Positions 21,083-32,083 of a stretch of 64,000 nucleotides of DNA are shown here, piece by piece. Source of the DNA: Furcasterigmium furcatum (taxonomy: Eukaryota; Ascomycota; Sordariomycetes; Glomerellales; Plectosphaerellaceae); the NCBI GenBank assembly GCA_001599815.1, contig BCIA01000004.1, positions 4,180,082-4,244,081 on the forward strand, read 5' to 3'. The first letter of the stretch is position 1; every line of letters starts with the position of its first letter. Below the pieces are notes generated by a model. It did not search any database, was not told the DNA's origin, and worked only from the letters and a program-made list of their open reading frames with translations. Made by a program: the position numbers and the translations under genes.

Positions 21083-23051
21083 ATGCGTTTCACCAAGTCT
21101 GCCGCCGGCGCCGTCCTCACGGCTGCCTCGGCCGTTGTGGCCAAGGAGATGCCCCGTGATGAGGTCAGGGCTGCCGAGCTCTACGACTCCGGCGTCCTCC
21201 ACGAGAAGATCATGAACAAGAAGATTGTGCGTCTGCCCCGGCCCCTCCCATTCCCTCTGCCAGTGCGGCATCTTTACTAACAGGACCACAGGACTTCTGG
21301 AAGGCCGAGGAGGAGGCCGGCCTCATGAACTCGTCCCGCTGGCCCAGGCTCGACTACACCAAGTGTGTCAATGGCTTCGCCGAGGCCATTCCTGGCGACC
21401 CGCTCCACAAGTTCAGGTGCAAGAACATGGACCTGTACGACTTCATCAACCACGCCACCCTCGGCTCTCCCAACACCGACTACCGTGGCAAGTCTGGCTC
21501 CTCCTCCTGGGGCTGGACCGACCCCGAGTCCGGCCGTGAGTTCGTTGTCTCCGGCATGTTCGACGGCGCCGCCTTCATCGAGATTCTCCCCGAGGGCCGC
21601 ATGCTGAACCTTGGTTTCCTGTGAGTCTGCTCCCGGCCTCCGCTCCCACGATCTTCCTACTGACCTGCCCCAGCCCCAAGTTCGGCCCCATTGCCGACCG
21701 TGCCTACTGGACCGAGATCCGCCCCTACAAGAACTTCATGCTCATCGGCTCTGAGCTTGAGGGCAACGGTGTCCAGATCTTCGACATGACGAAGCTGCTC
21801 GACATCGACGTCGCCGATGCCCCTGTCCGCTTCGACAAGGAGAAGGACCTCACTGGTCACTTCATCGACCCCCTCCCCATTGGCTCTTCCCACAACGTTG
21901 TTGTCAACGAGGAGGCCGGCTACGGAGTGGCCGTCGGTGTTCGCCCCCGCGACCAGGCCTGCCTGGGTGGTCTGTACTTCTTCAGCCTCGAGGACCCCAG
22001 CAACCCCGAGTTCCTTGGCTGCGACGGCCAGGACGGCTATGTCCATGACGTAAGTTCAGGAGAACCCCGATCCTTGCATGCTATTGTTCTGACTCCCCTC
22101 TAGGCTCAATGCGTGATCTACCGTGGCCCCGATGAGCGCTACCAGGGTGCCGATATCTGCTACGGCTACAACGAGGATACCCTCACCATGTAAGTTGCAG
22201 CCTCCAGGCATTGTAACTCGTGCAGCTGCTAACCATTTCATAGCTACGATGTCAGGGACAAGAAGGCCCCCACCATCATCTCCCGCACTTCGTACGAGGG
22301 CGCCTCGTACACCCACCAGGGCTGGGTCAACGACCTGGACTGGCAGGAGTGGCTCTTCCTCGACGACGAGTACGATGAGAACGACCTCCTTGGGCCCGCT
22401 GCCGACGGCTACCCCGTGACCTACATCTGGGACATCCGCGATCTCGAGAACCCCAAGCAGACTGGTATCTTCAAGGCCGCCAACAAGGGTATCGACCACA
22501 ACCTCTACGTCATCGGCGACCAGATCTTCCAGTCCAACTACGGTGCCGGTGTCCGCGTCTACGACATCTCGTCCGTCCCCGAGGACCCCACCGGTGGCGG
22601 CGTCTGCGAGACCGCCTTCTTCGATATCTACCCCGAGGACGATGCCCTCCCCGGCGGCGGCACCATCGAGTTCGTCGGCTCCTGGTCCTCGTACGCCTAC
22701 TTCAAGTCGGGCTTCATCTTCGTCAACACCATCGAGCGTGGTGGCTACCTGGTCAAGCAGACCGGCCGCGAGAAGTGCCGCCCCAACCCCTGCAACGCCG
22801 ACAACTGTCTCCGTGCCATGCGCGCCAACTCGATCGAGGGCCGCCTCGAGGAGTCGCAGGAGTTCTGCGCCGACTTCACCGACGGCTTCAACGCCGAAGT
22901 CTCCCTGGTGCCCTCGTACGCCCAGAAGGCCTGCCCTACCAACATCATCTCGCGCGTCAGCTCGGCCTGCGAGTGCCTGCCCACCCCCACTGCCGTTCCC
23001 ACCACCTCGTCGACTGCCCCCGAGCCCACCGACGAGTGCGAGGTCCTGTAA
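21083..23051 (+). CDS. Secreted choice-of-anchor-B family (LVIVD beta-propeller-like) protein
   Basis: Five exons; introns 21227-21291, 21621-21673, 22050-22103 and 22190-22243; 580 residues. The start MRFTKSAAGAVLTAASAVVA is a signal peptide. The body contains short repeats of the LVIVD kind in which a residue run ends in a strand such as GVQIFDMTKL, YDVRDKKAP, TYIWDIRDLENP and GVRVYDISS. This matches bacterial and fungal choice-of-anchor-B proteins, often labelled regulatory P domain-containing in fungi. A Cys-rich part follows (REKCRPNPCNADNCLRAMR), then a Thr/Pro-rich tail (TPTAVPTTSSTAPEPTDE). Probably extracellular or wall-associated; the biochemical role of the family is unknown. GPI attachment is not evident because the C-terminus is not hydrophobic. 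Confidence 0.88.
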
Positions 23052-23552
23052 ATATGAGATGTGTACAAAGATCAGATAGTCGGCTGCGGCTGTAGATGAA
23101 TGAAATCATGAATGAATGATTGAGCAATAAGGTCCATATTGTAATAGAGTGAAAGTGTCTCGTCTGACGCAGCACATCTGACCTGCATTCCCCAATTCCC
23201 GGTCAGGCTGAGGTGAGTTCAAGTTCTCCAACCCCGCTGCGAGGGGGTTACAGGCACCATCCGCATTGCGACACCCGACGAGCAAGTCGCACAGCGTTGA
23301 TGCGGGGTTGGGTCGCCTCCCGCATGAGGTCTGGCCTATCAAGAATGCCACGGCCAGCATGATGCCGTCTTGATGATGAGCGCATCTCGTGTCATCGGGC
23401 GCATCAAACTTGCCCGACACCACCATGTAAAGGTCACGGTAGACGTTATAAACCCCAGCCTGCCACCTGTCTGCTACCACTCGCTGCCTCTCTGGTCCCC
23501 TTCGACGTCGGAGCCGTGTCACAATTCCAAGAGCAGATCAACCACCGCCGAG
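23052..23552 (+). other. Spacer with promoter of the tetraspanin-like gene
   Basis: 500 bp between two tandem plus-strand genes; 3' flank of the first and leader of the second. No coding frame or repeat is seen. Confidence 0.5.
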
Positions 23553-24566
23553 ATGAACATCTTCAACCCGGGATTCCTATTCATCATCGTGAGTCCCAGT
23601 CTCACAATACTATATTTCCAGCTTCAAGTACGGGCATGTAGAGAGAATCCACGCTGACAATCCAACAGCTCTCCCTGGCCCTCTTGGCCGGCGCCATGTC
23701 AGTTCAAACCTCCGCGTCTATCATACCACGATATCGGGACTAACACAACCCCCAGAGCCATCCACGTCTCCAGCGCCAGCCTCTCCCTCCCCATCACACC
23801 ACTCACTCTCATCACGATCCTCATCCCCATCATCTCCATCCCCAACGCCCTCCTCCGCTCCCGCCTCCTCAGCGCAGCCATCTCCTCCCAAGCCCGCACG
23901 GAGCGCATCCTCCCCGCCGCCCTCCAAACCCTCCAGGTTATCCCGACGACTGCCATCGCCACCCTCCTCCTCCAGCACTTCCTCCCCGGCACAACTCTCC
24001 TCGAGTGCGCCCTCTCCTCGAAATGGCAGCGCATGTTCGCCGCCAAAGACTCCTCCGCCATCCGCTCCGTCCAGGACTCCTTCGACTGCTGCGGCTTCAA
24101 CTCCGTCCGCGACAGGGCCTGGCCCTTCCCCAGCGCTCAGCACCCTGACCCCCTGCGCTGCGCGCACAGGTTCGACCGCGACACCGCCTGCGTCGGGCCC
24201 TGGGGCGCGGCCACCAGGCGCAACGCCGGGCTGGACCTCGGCATCGTCCTCGCCGTCGCGCTCATGCAGATCGCGACTGTGCTCATCGCGCGCCCCGCGG
24301 GGACCTGGAGGAACGCCTGGTGGGCGCGGGGATGGGCCGGTCCGCGCGAGGAGCCGAGGAACCTCATCGAGGACGGCGAGCGCGTGCGGCCGCTGCTGGA
24401 GGGGCCGGAGGCGGGCGAGGAGGAGGACGACGACGACGAGCCCGTGGCGTACAGGGATCTGTCGCCCACGATGGTGATTTCGCAGCAGCAAAACTACGGG
24501 ACGAACGCGAACGGGTCGAGGGTCGAGACGTCTGTGCCGGAGCGGAATGCGTGGAACGCGGACTGA
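23553..24566 (+). CDS. Tetraspanin-like membrane protein
   Basis: Three exons: 23553-23588, 23669-23697, 23756-24566; 291 residues. The second exon is only 29 nt, and intron 2 uses a GTCAGT donor. Hydrophobic helices: about 9-30, 35-58, a weaker one at about 75-95, and about 190-210 (LDLGIVLAVALMQIATVLIA). Between the third and fourth lies DSFDCCGFNSVRDRAWPF, containing the CCG signature of the tetraspanin large extracellular loop, with further Cys (LRCAH, TACVGPWG). The C-terminal ~80 residues are cytosolic, with an acidic run (EAGEEEDDDDEP). Tetraspanins organise plasma-membrane complexes; fungal members such as Pls1 and Tsp3 act in polarised growth and infection. The exact subfamily is not certain. 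Confidence 0.82.
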
Positions 24567-25652
24567 TGGAGGAAGGGATGGGTCTGTGTTTGGAGTTGTA
24601 CATCGACTTGACAATTTTTTTAGTTGCCAGAAGCCCAGGAACCGCTCATCTGTATTTCCAGAAGGAACTAGATCGTTTCCAACTGATTGTGACTCGATCT
24701 AATGACATCTCGATGTTGTCCTTCCTAGGACTGACTGTCACAGAACACATGGCTGGTTCAGCTCGCCCTTGGATTGTCTCTAAATGAGAAAGACAATCAA
24801 GAGAGAGGTTATATCAATTTCTTGAGCTTGACAGAGAGACCATCTGAACTATCCAAGACTCTATCTGAAGTCTTTCGGTCCGAGAGGGCGGCCATCTTTC
24901 TCCCCACGCGGTATTGCAAGCCACAACGAGCCAAAAGTCGATCAATGTCTCTCTTTTCGAACAAATCAAGTTCCCTCAGCGCCCGCCTCCTGTCGTTCAC
25001 GCATCACACTGCTGACACTGTGTAGCGGCGGACGAAAGTCCCGACTCTTCCGCACGCCGTCAGCCCTACTCCAACGGCAACCACCAGAGCCCTCCATTCG
25101 GTGATAGGGGGAGTCCGGCGCAGTATGATGTCAGCCTCCCTCCTCGCCGGTAGAACACCTCGCAACCGGCTAAGCGTGCCATGTCCTTGGAAAGCTTATT
25201 CAGAGAACGAACCGCATCCCCATGCCCTGCGGGCGATGTAACCAGCCGGCCGACGTGCCTCTTCGGGCGTCACGGTGCCGGGGGTGTGGTAGGTCAACAG
25301 GGGCTGGGGGCCGGCGCCAGGCCAAAAAGGCTTGTTTCCTGTACGATACGGAGGCAGATCGACGACTAAATGCCGTTGTGGGATGCGCAGAGTGTAAGCG
25401 CTTGTGCGGGTGGGATAAGTGCCGTTGAGTCCGCTTGCGTGTTGCGTCAGTGAGACGGATGAGGTCACATACTGTAGATAAAGGAACTGAAGCAGGCTGA
25501 GGTGTTGGATGGGAGAGTTGAGCGCAATGAGATTTTCTGCTTTTCGACTCTCAAGAAGCATTTATTCCCTCTGATCATTTTCCCGCGACTGCTACAAACT
25601 AGATCTTTAAGAGATATCGTATCCTTTTTGATAGCCAAGCGGACTCAACACC
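24567..25652. other. Spacer with repeat copy D and the GT8 promoter
   Basis: 1.1 kb between tandem plus-strand genes. It contains the degenerate repeat copy D (about 24690-24903) and the leader of the glycosyltransferase gene. No supported coding frame. Confidence 0.5.
24690..24903 (-). repeat. Dispersed 31-bp-unit element, copy D (most degenerate)
   Basis: Recognised by GACATCTCGATG, GACAGAGAGACCATCTGAACT, ATCTGAAGTCTTTCGGTC and GGGCGGCCATCTTTCT, in the same order and orientation as copies A and C. The unit period is broken by unrelated sequence around 24720-24790. Limits are approximate. Confidence 0.5.
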
Positions 25653-26709
25653 ATGGGCAGCATGCCGAATCACCAGGCAGAAGAGTATGCGTTTTGCACG
25701 GTAAGTTCTCCGAGATCCCCCAGAGGAAGGGCGTCTTGTCCTAATGGTTTCTGCATAGCTCGTGACAACGGACTCCTACGTCCTCCGTGAGTATCTTACC
25801 TTGCCTTGACCGATGAACCGGATCATCCAGCTTACACGTCTGATTTCAGCCGCCGCTGTCCTCACCCAGTCTCTCAAAGAGACACTCACGACCGTCCCCT
25901 TCTGCGTCATCGCAACCCCAGATACCCTTTCCCCCGACTCCCTGAGCACCCTCTCCAAGATCGCCCACCATGTCTTCCCCGTCTCGACCCTGTCCGGGGC
26001 ATCCTCAGGGAACCTCTCTCTGATCGGCCGCCCCGACCTCCACGCAACGCTCACAAAGCTGCATCTCTGGTCCCTCACGCACTTCCGCCGCATCCTCTAC
26101 CTCGACGCCGACACCCTCGTCCTCCGCAACATCGACCACCTCTTCTCCCTCCCCGCCGCCATCCCCTTTGCTGCCTCCCCTGAGCTCGGCTTCCCCGACT
26201 GCTTCAACAGCGGCGTCATGCTCCTCCACCCGTCCCAATCCACCTACAGCTCACTGCTCCGCTTCGCCTCCTCCGCCGACTCCTTCGACGGCGGCGACCA
26301 GGGCCTCCTGAACATGTTCTTCGGCGACGGCGCCCGGGGCGCATCGGCAGCCTCCACGGCCTATGCCTCCCCGCCGCACAGCCCCGCGCCGAGCAGCGCC
26401 TCAGACGAAGAGACGGACGAGGAAGTGCCGGACATCTCCAAGTCGCCGACGAGGACCTGGCACCGCCTGAGCTTCACGTACAACATGGAGATGCACAGGG
26501 TGTACAGGCTGTACATCCCCGCGGCGCTGCGGTACAGGGACCAGCATCGGGTGCTCCATTTCATCGGCAAGGAGAAGCCGTGGGATTTCGAGGGCGGGAA
26601 GGTGCCGCTCGAGGAGGAGGCGGCGGGGTATCAGGTGTTCTATGCGGAGATGGTGAAGAGGTGGTGGGATGTCAGGGGGAGGGTGGTGGGTGAGATGAGG
26701 TCGTCCTAG
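25653..26709 (+). CDS. GT8 glycosyltransferase (glycogenin/galactinol-synthase-like)
   Basis: Three exons: 25653-25700, 25759-25786, 25850-26709; 311 residues. The N-terminus YAFCTLVTTDSYVLPAAVL is the typical first strand of family 8. The metal-binding DxD is Asp111-Ala-Asp113 in RILYLDADTLVLRN. FNSGVMLLHPS and DGGDQGLLNMFF are conserved family segments, and HFIGKEKPW near the end is the family's C-terminal motif. GT8 enzymes transfer a sugar from a UDP-sugar with retention. This one could be a glycogenin-like or inositol/protein glycosyltransferase. It lacks the long C-terminal tail of true glycogenin and has a Ser/Pro/Glu-rich insertion (about 190-225) before FTYNMEMHRVYRL. Cytosolic; no signal peptide is seen. 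Confidence 0.9.
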
Positions 26710-28375
26710 AGGCTTTCATTAATTGTATAGTTGTGAGTTCTTGCTTGTTTATTTGACTTGGGAGCCTAGATTTCCGGAGACTGTCTTAGTTACGAGGAAT
26801 ACACTCCATCCGTCCTGCTAGGCATTTCGAGTCCACGATATGGCTCGTAGTGACGACAAACTAACCAACAGCCAAATATCACCATGAGCTGTGTACTGGG
26901 TGCAAATGACTCCCGGCCTAAATACTCTCAGGGCCGTGGGGGTTTGCCTCTGCTGGCACGTGGACAGGGAACGTGTAATTCCGGTCATAGGCCATCTCGT
27001 GCCTCATGCCCCGTGCCTCACGCCTCACCCATGGATTAAATACTTGACAGGTCTCAAAATTGGAGCACGGACCGTGCCCTTCTGCATGGGTTGGGCCGAG
27101 TCAAGAGCTTCTTGGATTGGAGGCCATTATACGGGAAGTAAGTACCTAGTTGTGAGGTTATTCTGGCCCTGGTTGTTCCTGTACAACCTCATCAACCAGG
27201 ATGACGTTGAAGAACCGACGACGTGACGACGGCACGAGGGGTGACATCGGCGCACCGGCAGGTCGATGGGGAGCGCGTCGGGTATTTGATGGCTGCGACC
27301 TTGTGCCCAGGGGCCAATCCATGCGTAGGGCGCCCCTGATCCCTGGCAATAATGAACCCCTCGACCCCTGAGACCTCGATGGTGGGAGCGGGGATCGGCG
27401 CGTGTGCATTATTGCAGGTCATGCTCGGGTCGTCTCAGTGGGGGAACGGGTGTTCATGCTGGCCGAGAGATTCAGGGAAATCAGGGGGCCGTCTTATGCC
27501 ATTCGTATGACTGGGTCAGTCATGCATCGCCAGACGCAAGTGAGGTTGTTCGTTGATGGGAGCTTCGGACGGACTTGATGGGGGAAAATCTGTTAGTGCT
27601 AACAATTTCCTGTCCGGCCATTTCCCCAGTCCCTCGCCGATGCGCCGTCAGGGGCGGACATTGGAGCGGGCCGCCGCCAGTAGCTCGAACGCCAGGGGTT
27701 GGCGCTGGCGCGCTGGAATGGTTGGTGCCGTGCGCCTCCTTTTTCAGGTACGGAGCGTCTTATTACAGCGGCTCCATTGGATCTCCTATCAAATTGATAG
27801 CCCACTCCTCGACCCCCTTTGAGCAGCTGCCAAGAGGGGCAGGATGATGAGGTACAACAAGTATTACAGGTCCTTGCATATCTTTGGGCATCACCATGTG
27901 AGACATGCTTTTCATTGTGTGAGGTTGTCAGACAGCCGAAAGCACATGGGCGGGCAGCGTGACGATTCCATGTTGTTCGGGAACAACAGCCGCCTCCTGA
28001 AGCCTCAGGTCTCGTGTGACCAGGGACGCCCAGATGACTGCTTGATTGATTGCTCGGCTCCAGTAGTTAGTAGTTGCTGATCATATCCCGGTGCTCTAAA
28101 ACCCACCCCAGCTCCACGTCTACCCAGTCTTGGGACTCCAGCTCGCTCGCTTTGGAGCCTCCCTATCTGAACCCTGCCGTCGTCCCCTCTCCCTGGGCCC
28201 CTTTATCGAGCCGGCTGCAGCCACTCTGACCTCGACTTCTCCGGACCTCCATTTCTCCACGACAACCAACTTCTCTGACCGCCTCCATCTCTGCCTGCGT
28301 CTCTCTCGCATCTCCCTCGCTACCAGACCTCATCACCAGACGCATCTCAGCCAGCATCAGCATCTTTCAGCAATC
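26710..28375. other. Gene-free interval upstream of the small coiled-coil gene
   Basis: 1.7 kb. The right end (about 28080-28375) is a CT-rich leader typical of strongly expressed fungal genes. The rest contains short frames on both strands without signatures. No repeat or RNA gene seen. Confidence 0.5.
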
Positions 28376-29042
28376 ATGTCCCGCCAGGTCACCGACGACG
28401 AGCTCGACCGCGACTGGAAGCCCAGTGGACGCCGCCCTCAGTCGTACGTCCTGCCTCCTCCCTGTCCGTCCCTGTCCCTCCCCACGTGTTGCGCATCTCA
28501 ACAAGATCCAGCACGGGGGAAGATGAGAATCTCCTACTAACTTTCCGCCAGCACTATCGCCCGGACCTTCTCCCAGGAGCTGATGGACATCTTCCGTATC
28601 GAGAACAGCGTGGCCGACCTTGACGAGAAGCTCGACCAGCGGTGCGTCCTCCTAACTCCAGACGCCCCCTCAGGATCCTCCGACTGACTCCCTCCCCTCC
28701 AGCAAGCACAATGTCCAGAACCAGACCTCCGAGCTCGAGGCCCTCGAGAAGCGCATCAAGGAGATGGAGGCCCGCCTGAAGCGCGGCTCGACCTCCGGCC
28801 ACCCCCGAGGCGCCCTCTCCCTCCAGCAGCACCAGCAGCCTGAGCAAGACGAGGCTGGCCCTCCCCCTCCGCCAAAGGATCAAGAGAAGACAAAATCCCG
28901 ACCAGGTACGGCGCGTCAGATCCAGCCTCCGGCTCCATCCTCGGCCAACATGCCGCCCACGCCCACCGCCAGCGAAGGTGAATACGAACTCATCGGCAAG
29001 GAAGACCTTGACGATGGCCCTGCCCCCAGCACCAACCGATGA
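28376..29042 (+). CDS. Small coiled-coil protein of unknown function
   Basis: Three exons: 28376-28443, 28552-28641, 28703-29042; 165 residues. The N-terminus is MSRQVTDDELDRDWKPSG. A helical, heptad-like segment follows (about 25-75: FSQELMDIFRIENSVADLD, then HNVQNQTSELEALEKRIKEM), probably a coiled coil for dimerisation or partner binding. The C-terminal half is disordered and rich in Pro, Gln and Ser, ending in the acidic EYELIGKEDLDD. No signal peptide or membrane segment. Splice sites are consensus and the frame is continuous across both introns, so it is very probably real. I do not recognise the family. Confidence 0.8.
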
Positions 29043-29998
29043 GGGGAGACCACCCTTCAGCCCCCCTTTCTTTCACATCATGATATCAAGATCACACAGC
29101 CGAGGACGACAGATGCTGACTGCTCGCTCCTCAAGACGGCGACCGCTCTTAAGCGCCCTCCCCGCCTCCTATACTAGTATCCTTTTAATCGAACCGGCCC
29201 GCCGCCCGTTCTCGCCTCGACTCGACTCCCTCCACGCGGGCTGCGGCGCTTCTTCTACACACCTCGACATTTAACCGAACTCTCGACTTTCGCTGATACC
29301 CATTTTACCTCCGATCAATCGCCCCATGCCGACGCTTGGGGTTCTCCGGCGCCCACCGCTGCACCGTCAGCTCACCGATCGACCGCCATTTACTGCTCAC
29401 GGCGCCCCCTAAACGCCGGCCCGACTCCCAAGCCTCGGCCCCCTCGCAACACAGGGAACCCCTGCTATTTAGCTCTCTCCCCCGCGACCGTGCTTCGACA
29501 CGGGTCGCTCTTCGCATCTAACGGCCTCTGGAACGCACTGTTCACCCCATTTTCTGCAATTGCCTGCTTCACGGGAACAAATCTTTCTTCGCGCCCTCGT
29601 TCACGGCCAGGAATCGGCCGGCGACGGTCGCCGACCACTGCTACTGCATTTCATGTTGGAAGGGATGCATTGGATGGGGCCTGGCGGACAGGCGGGGGGA
29701 CGCAGTCGAGGGGGAGGAGGAAGAGAGCCCCCCTCGAGACACTGTACAGGAATCCCTCCAGAGACAGGGAACATGGCAGCAGTAATGCATTAATCTCGTT
29801 CATATTAACCCTCCCATGGTCCCATGTGCAAATGGCGGGCAGACTGGCCCCCATTCCTGACAAGAACGCCCAATCTCTCTGAAACGCCGCGTCCACTCGC
29901 AGTGGCGATCGTATAATTCCCAAAAAAGCACGCTGTTCATGCGAGTCGCATCCCGCTCATGATCTATCTAGTCCAAGTCAGATGGTAATATTTCGGCA
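29043..29998. other. Convergent interval between the coiled-coil gene and GPI3
   Basis: 956 bp between two gene ends; it should contain both 3' untranslated regions. Short frames on the plus strand (29336-29882) have no signature. No repeat seen. Confidence 0.5.
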
Positions 29999-31545
29999 TC
30001 ACGCCGTCGTCTCGTCCTCCTTCGCGTCCTCCTTCTCGGGAGGGAACTTCTTCCGCGGCCAGTCGGGGCAGATGTCAATCTCCTCCCTGGGGAAACACAG
30101 CTCCAGGAACAGATACAGCAGGTAGTCCACGATGACCACGAGGCAGAACAGCTTGCCCGCCCATATGCCGCAGCCGTAGTACCGCTTTAAGCGATCGATG
30201 AGCGCGAAGCTGTGCTCGCCGCGGCCCCTCGCGCCGGCCCCGCCGTAGACCTCCGCGGCCTGATGGGGGAACCCGTCGTCGGCGTCGTCCAGCTCGCCGC
30301 AGATCCTGTCGTAGACGCGCTCCGTGCGCATGGCGACGTTGGTCCAGGAGTACATCTTGCGCACCTGGTCGTGGAAGCGCTCGGTGCGAACCTTGTTGGC
30401 GCGGAGGGCAGCGATGGCGCGGCCTGTCGCTGCGACGAGGTCGTCTTCTTCGGGTTTGGCGAACTGCGTCATGTGGCTCGGCAGGACCTCGGGGATGCCG
30501 CCGACTTGCGTGCAGACGACGTACAGGCCGCAGGAGGCCGCCTCGACAATAACGGTGCCGAAGGCCTCAGTGAGGGAGGGGTGGAGATAGATGTGGCCGC
30601 GGACCATGACGTCGCGGACTTCTTCGTGACGGACGGGGCCGAGCATCTCGACGCGGTCTTGGAGGACGTTTTGTTCGATCATCTGCTCGAGATCGATGGC
30701 CTTGGGACCCGAGCCGGCGATGATGAAGCGCGTATTGGGGTGGTCGAAGAGGATGCGGGGGATCGCGGCGGTCAGGAGATCTGTGCCCTTGTTGTAGAAG
30801 AGGCGGGAGATGACCACGATGGTGATCATGTCGTTGGGGCCGATGTGGTGCGCGGGCGGGGGGTTGTGCCCGAACTTGGCCACTTCATCGGTCGCCGTGG
30901 GGTTCGAGGGATAGTTGAGAGGCTGGAAGTTCTCCGAGACGACGGCGTTGGGTATCACGGAGACCATGTGAGGGTTTAGGGAGGCTCGAAGAACAGTGTT
31001 TTCCTTGCTACAGAACTTGTTAGCCTGCACCCCGGAGACAGTACGGCCTTGTCGGAGACGAACCAGGTATGGCTGACACAGATGACATGATCAACATCGC
31101 TCATCGAGAACTTCAACAGCTTGTTGGTCAGGATGCTCGCAGCATCAGCGAAACCGAAGAGCGAGTGGTCTGTGAAGACAGTCCGGAGACCCATCGTGCG
31201 GGCATGCAAGATGCCCTCGTGGCAGAAACTACTCAGGTCGGCATGCCCATGAACGATCTCTATTCTTTCTCGGATGACGATGTTCCTGAATATTGGGAAG
31301 AAGGAGAAGACTGTCGGGAAGGTGGCCGATCGAAAGATTTCGAAGAACGGGACATGGTAGACCTTGAGGCCGTTGGTCAGGTAGCGGACGCCAGTGCGCC
31401 CCTCATACGCGTGCGTGATGACAATGACTTTGTGACCGCGGTCGATCAGTTTCGAAGAGACCTGGTAGATGTGGCTCTCGATCCCTCCTGGTTGTGGGAA
31501 GAAGAAGTCGCAAACCATTGCGATGTTGTACTTGCGCTCCCCCAT
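29999..31545 (-). CDS. gpi3: GPI3/PIG-A, catalytic subunit of the GPI-GlcNAc transferase
   Basis: Two exons, intron 31008-31063, 496 residues. It transfers GlcNAc from UDP-GlcNAc to phosphatidylinositol on the cytosolic ER face, the first step of GPI-anchor synthesis. Diagnostic segments: MVCDFFFPQPGGIESHIYQ at the start, VHGHADLSSFCHEGILHART, TDHSLFGFADAASILTNKLL, then SHT-CKENTVLRASLNP across the splice junction. The GT4 EX7E motif is in EAFGTVIVEA and the GGIPEVLP loop follows. A single C-terminal membrane anchor (FCLVVIVDYLLYLFLELCF) lies about 45 residues before the end, as in yeast Spt14. The donor is GTTCGT rather than GTRAGT, but only this splice restores the conserved sequence. It is divergent from dbp6. 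Confidence 0.96.
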
Positions 31546-32083
31546 CTTGATGGTGTCCTCTTGGAGGTGGTGTTGATGCTATGCTACCTGATGGATGAGG
31601 ATGTGTCGTCGTGGACGTGCATGATGGCTCCTGCGGGCGACTCGGGCGTCGAATACCGGTTGCAGTGGTGTATTGCTGCAAGGTTCGCGGCGTTGAAGCT
31701 CAGGATGTTGAATGCGATTTGACTTGCGAGGCCCAGACGGAACGATCGAGGGAGACGTCAATGTGGTCCCTGAACGACAAGGGGCTCGATAAGGATAACG
31801 AGACGGGATTGGGGCGGTGGTGGCCGGCAGAACACCGATAAGAGGTCCCCTGTCCAAAATTTTTGGGAAGCTGCCGTCTGGCGGTAGCGCATCTTGAGTT
31901 GCCCCTCCGTTCAACTTTTCGCATCTTGAATCTACAACACCTCGGCCTTATACGTCTTGTCCGAGTCCAATCTTCGGCCCGCGCCTTGTATAGTCACTAG
32001 TTTCCTCCAGAATCGCCGGAGGGGACGGAAGACTCCCCGCCTGCTGCGCCAAACCCGACCAGTCTCCAGGCCACATCACCACC
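31546..32083. promoter_or_regulatory. Divergent promoter of gpi3 and dbp6
   Basis: 538 bp between two start codons pointing away from each other, so both housekeeping genes must be driven from here. No specific factor sites are claimed. Confidence 0.6.
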
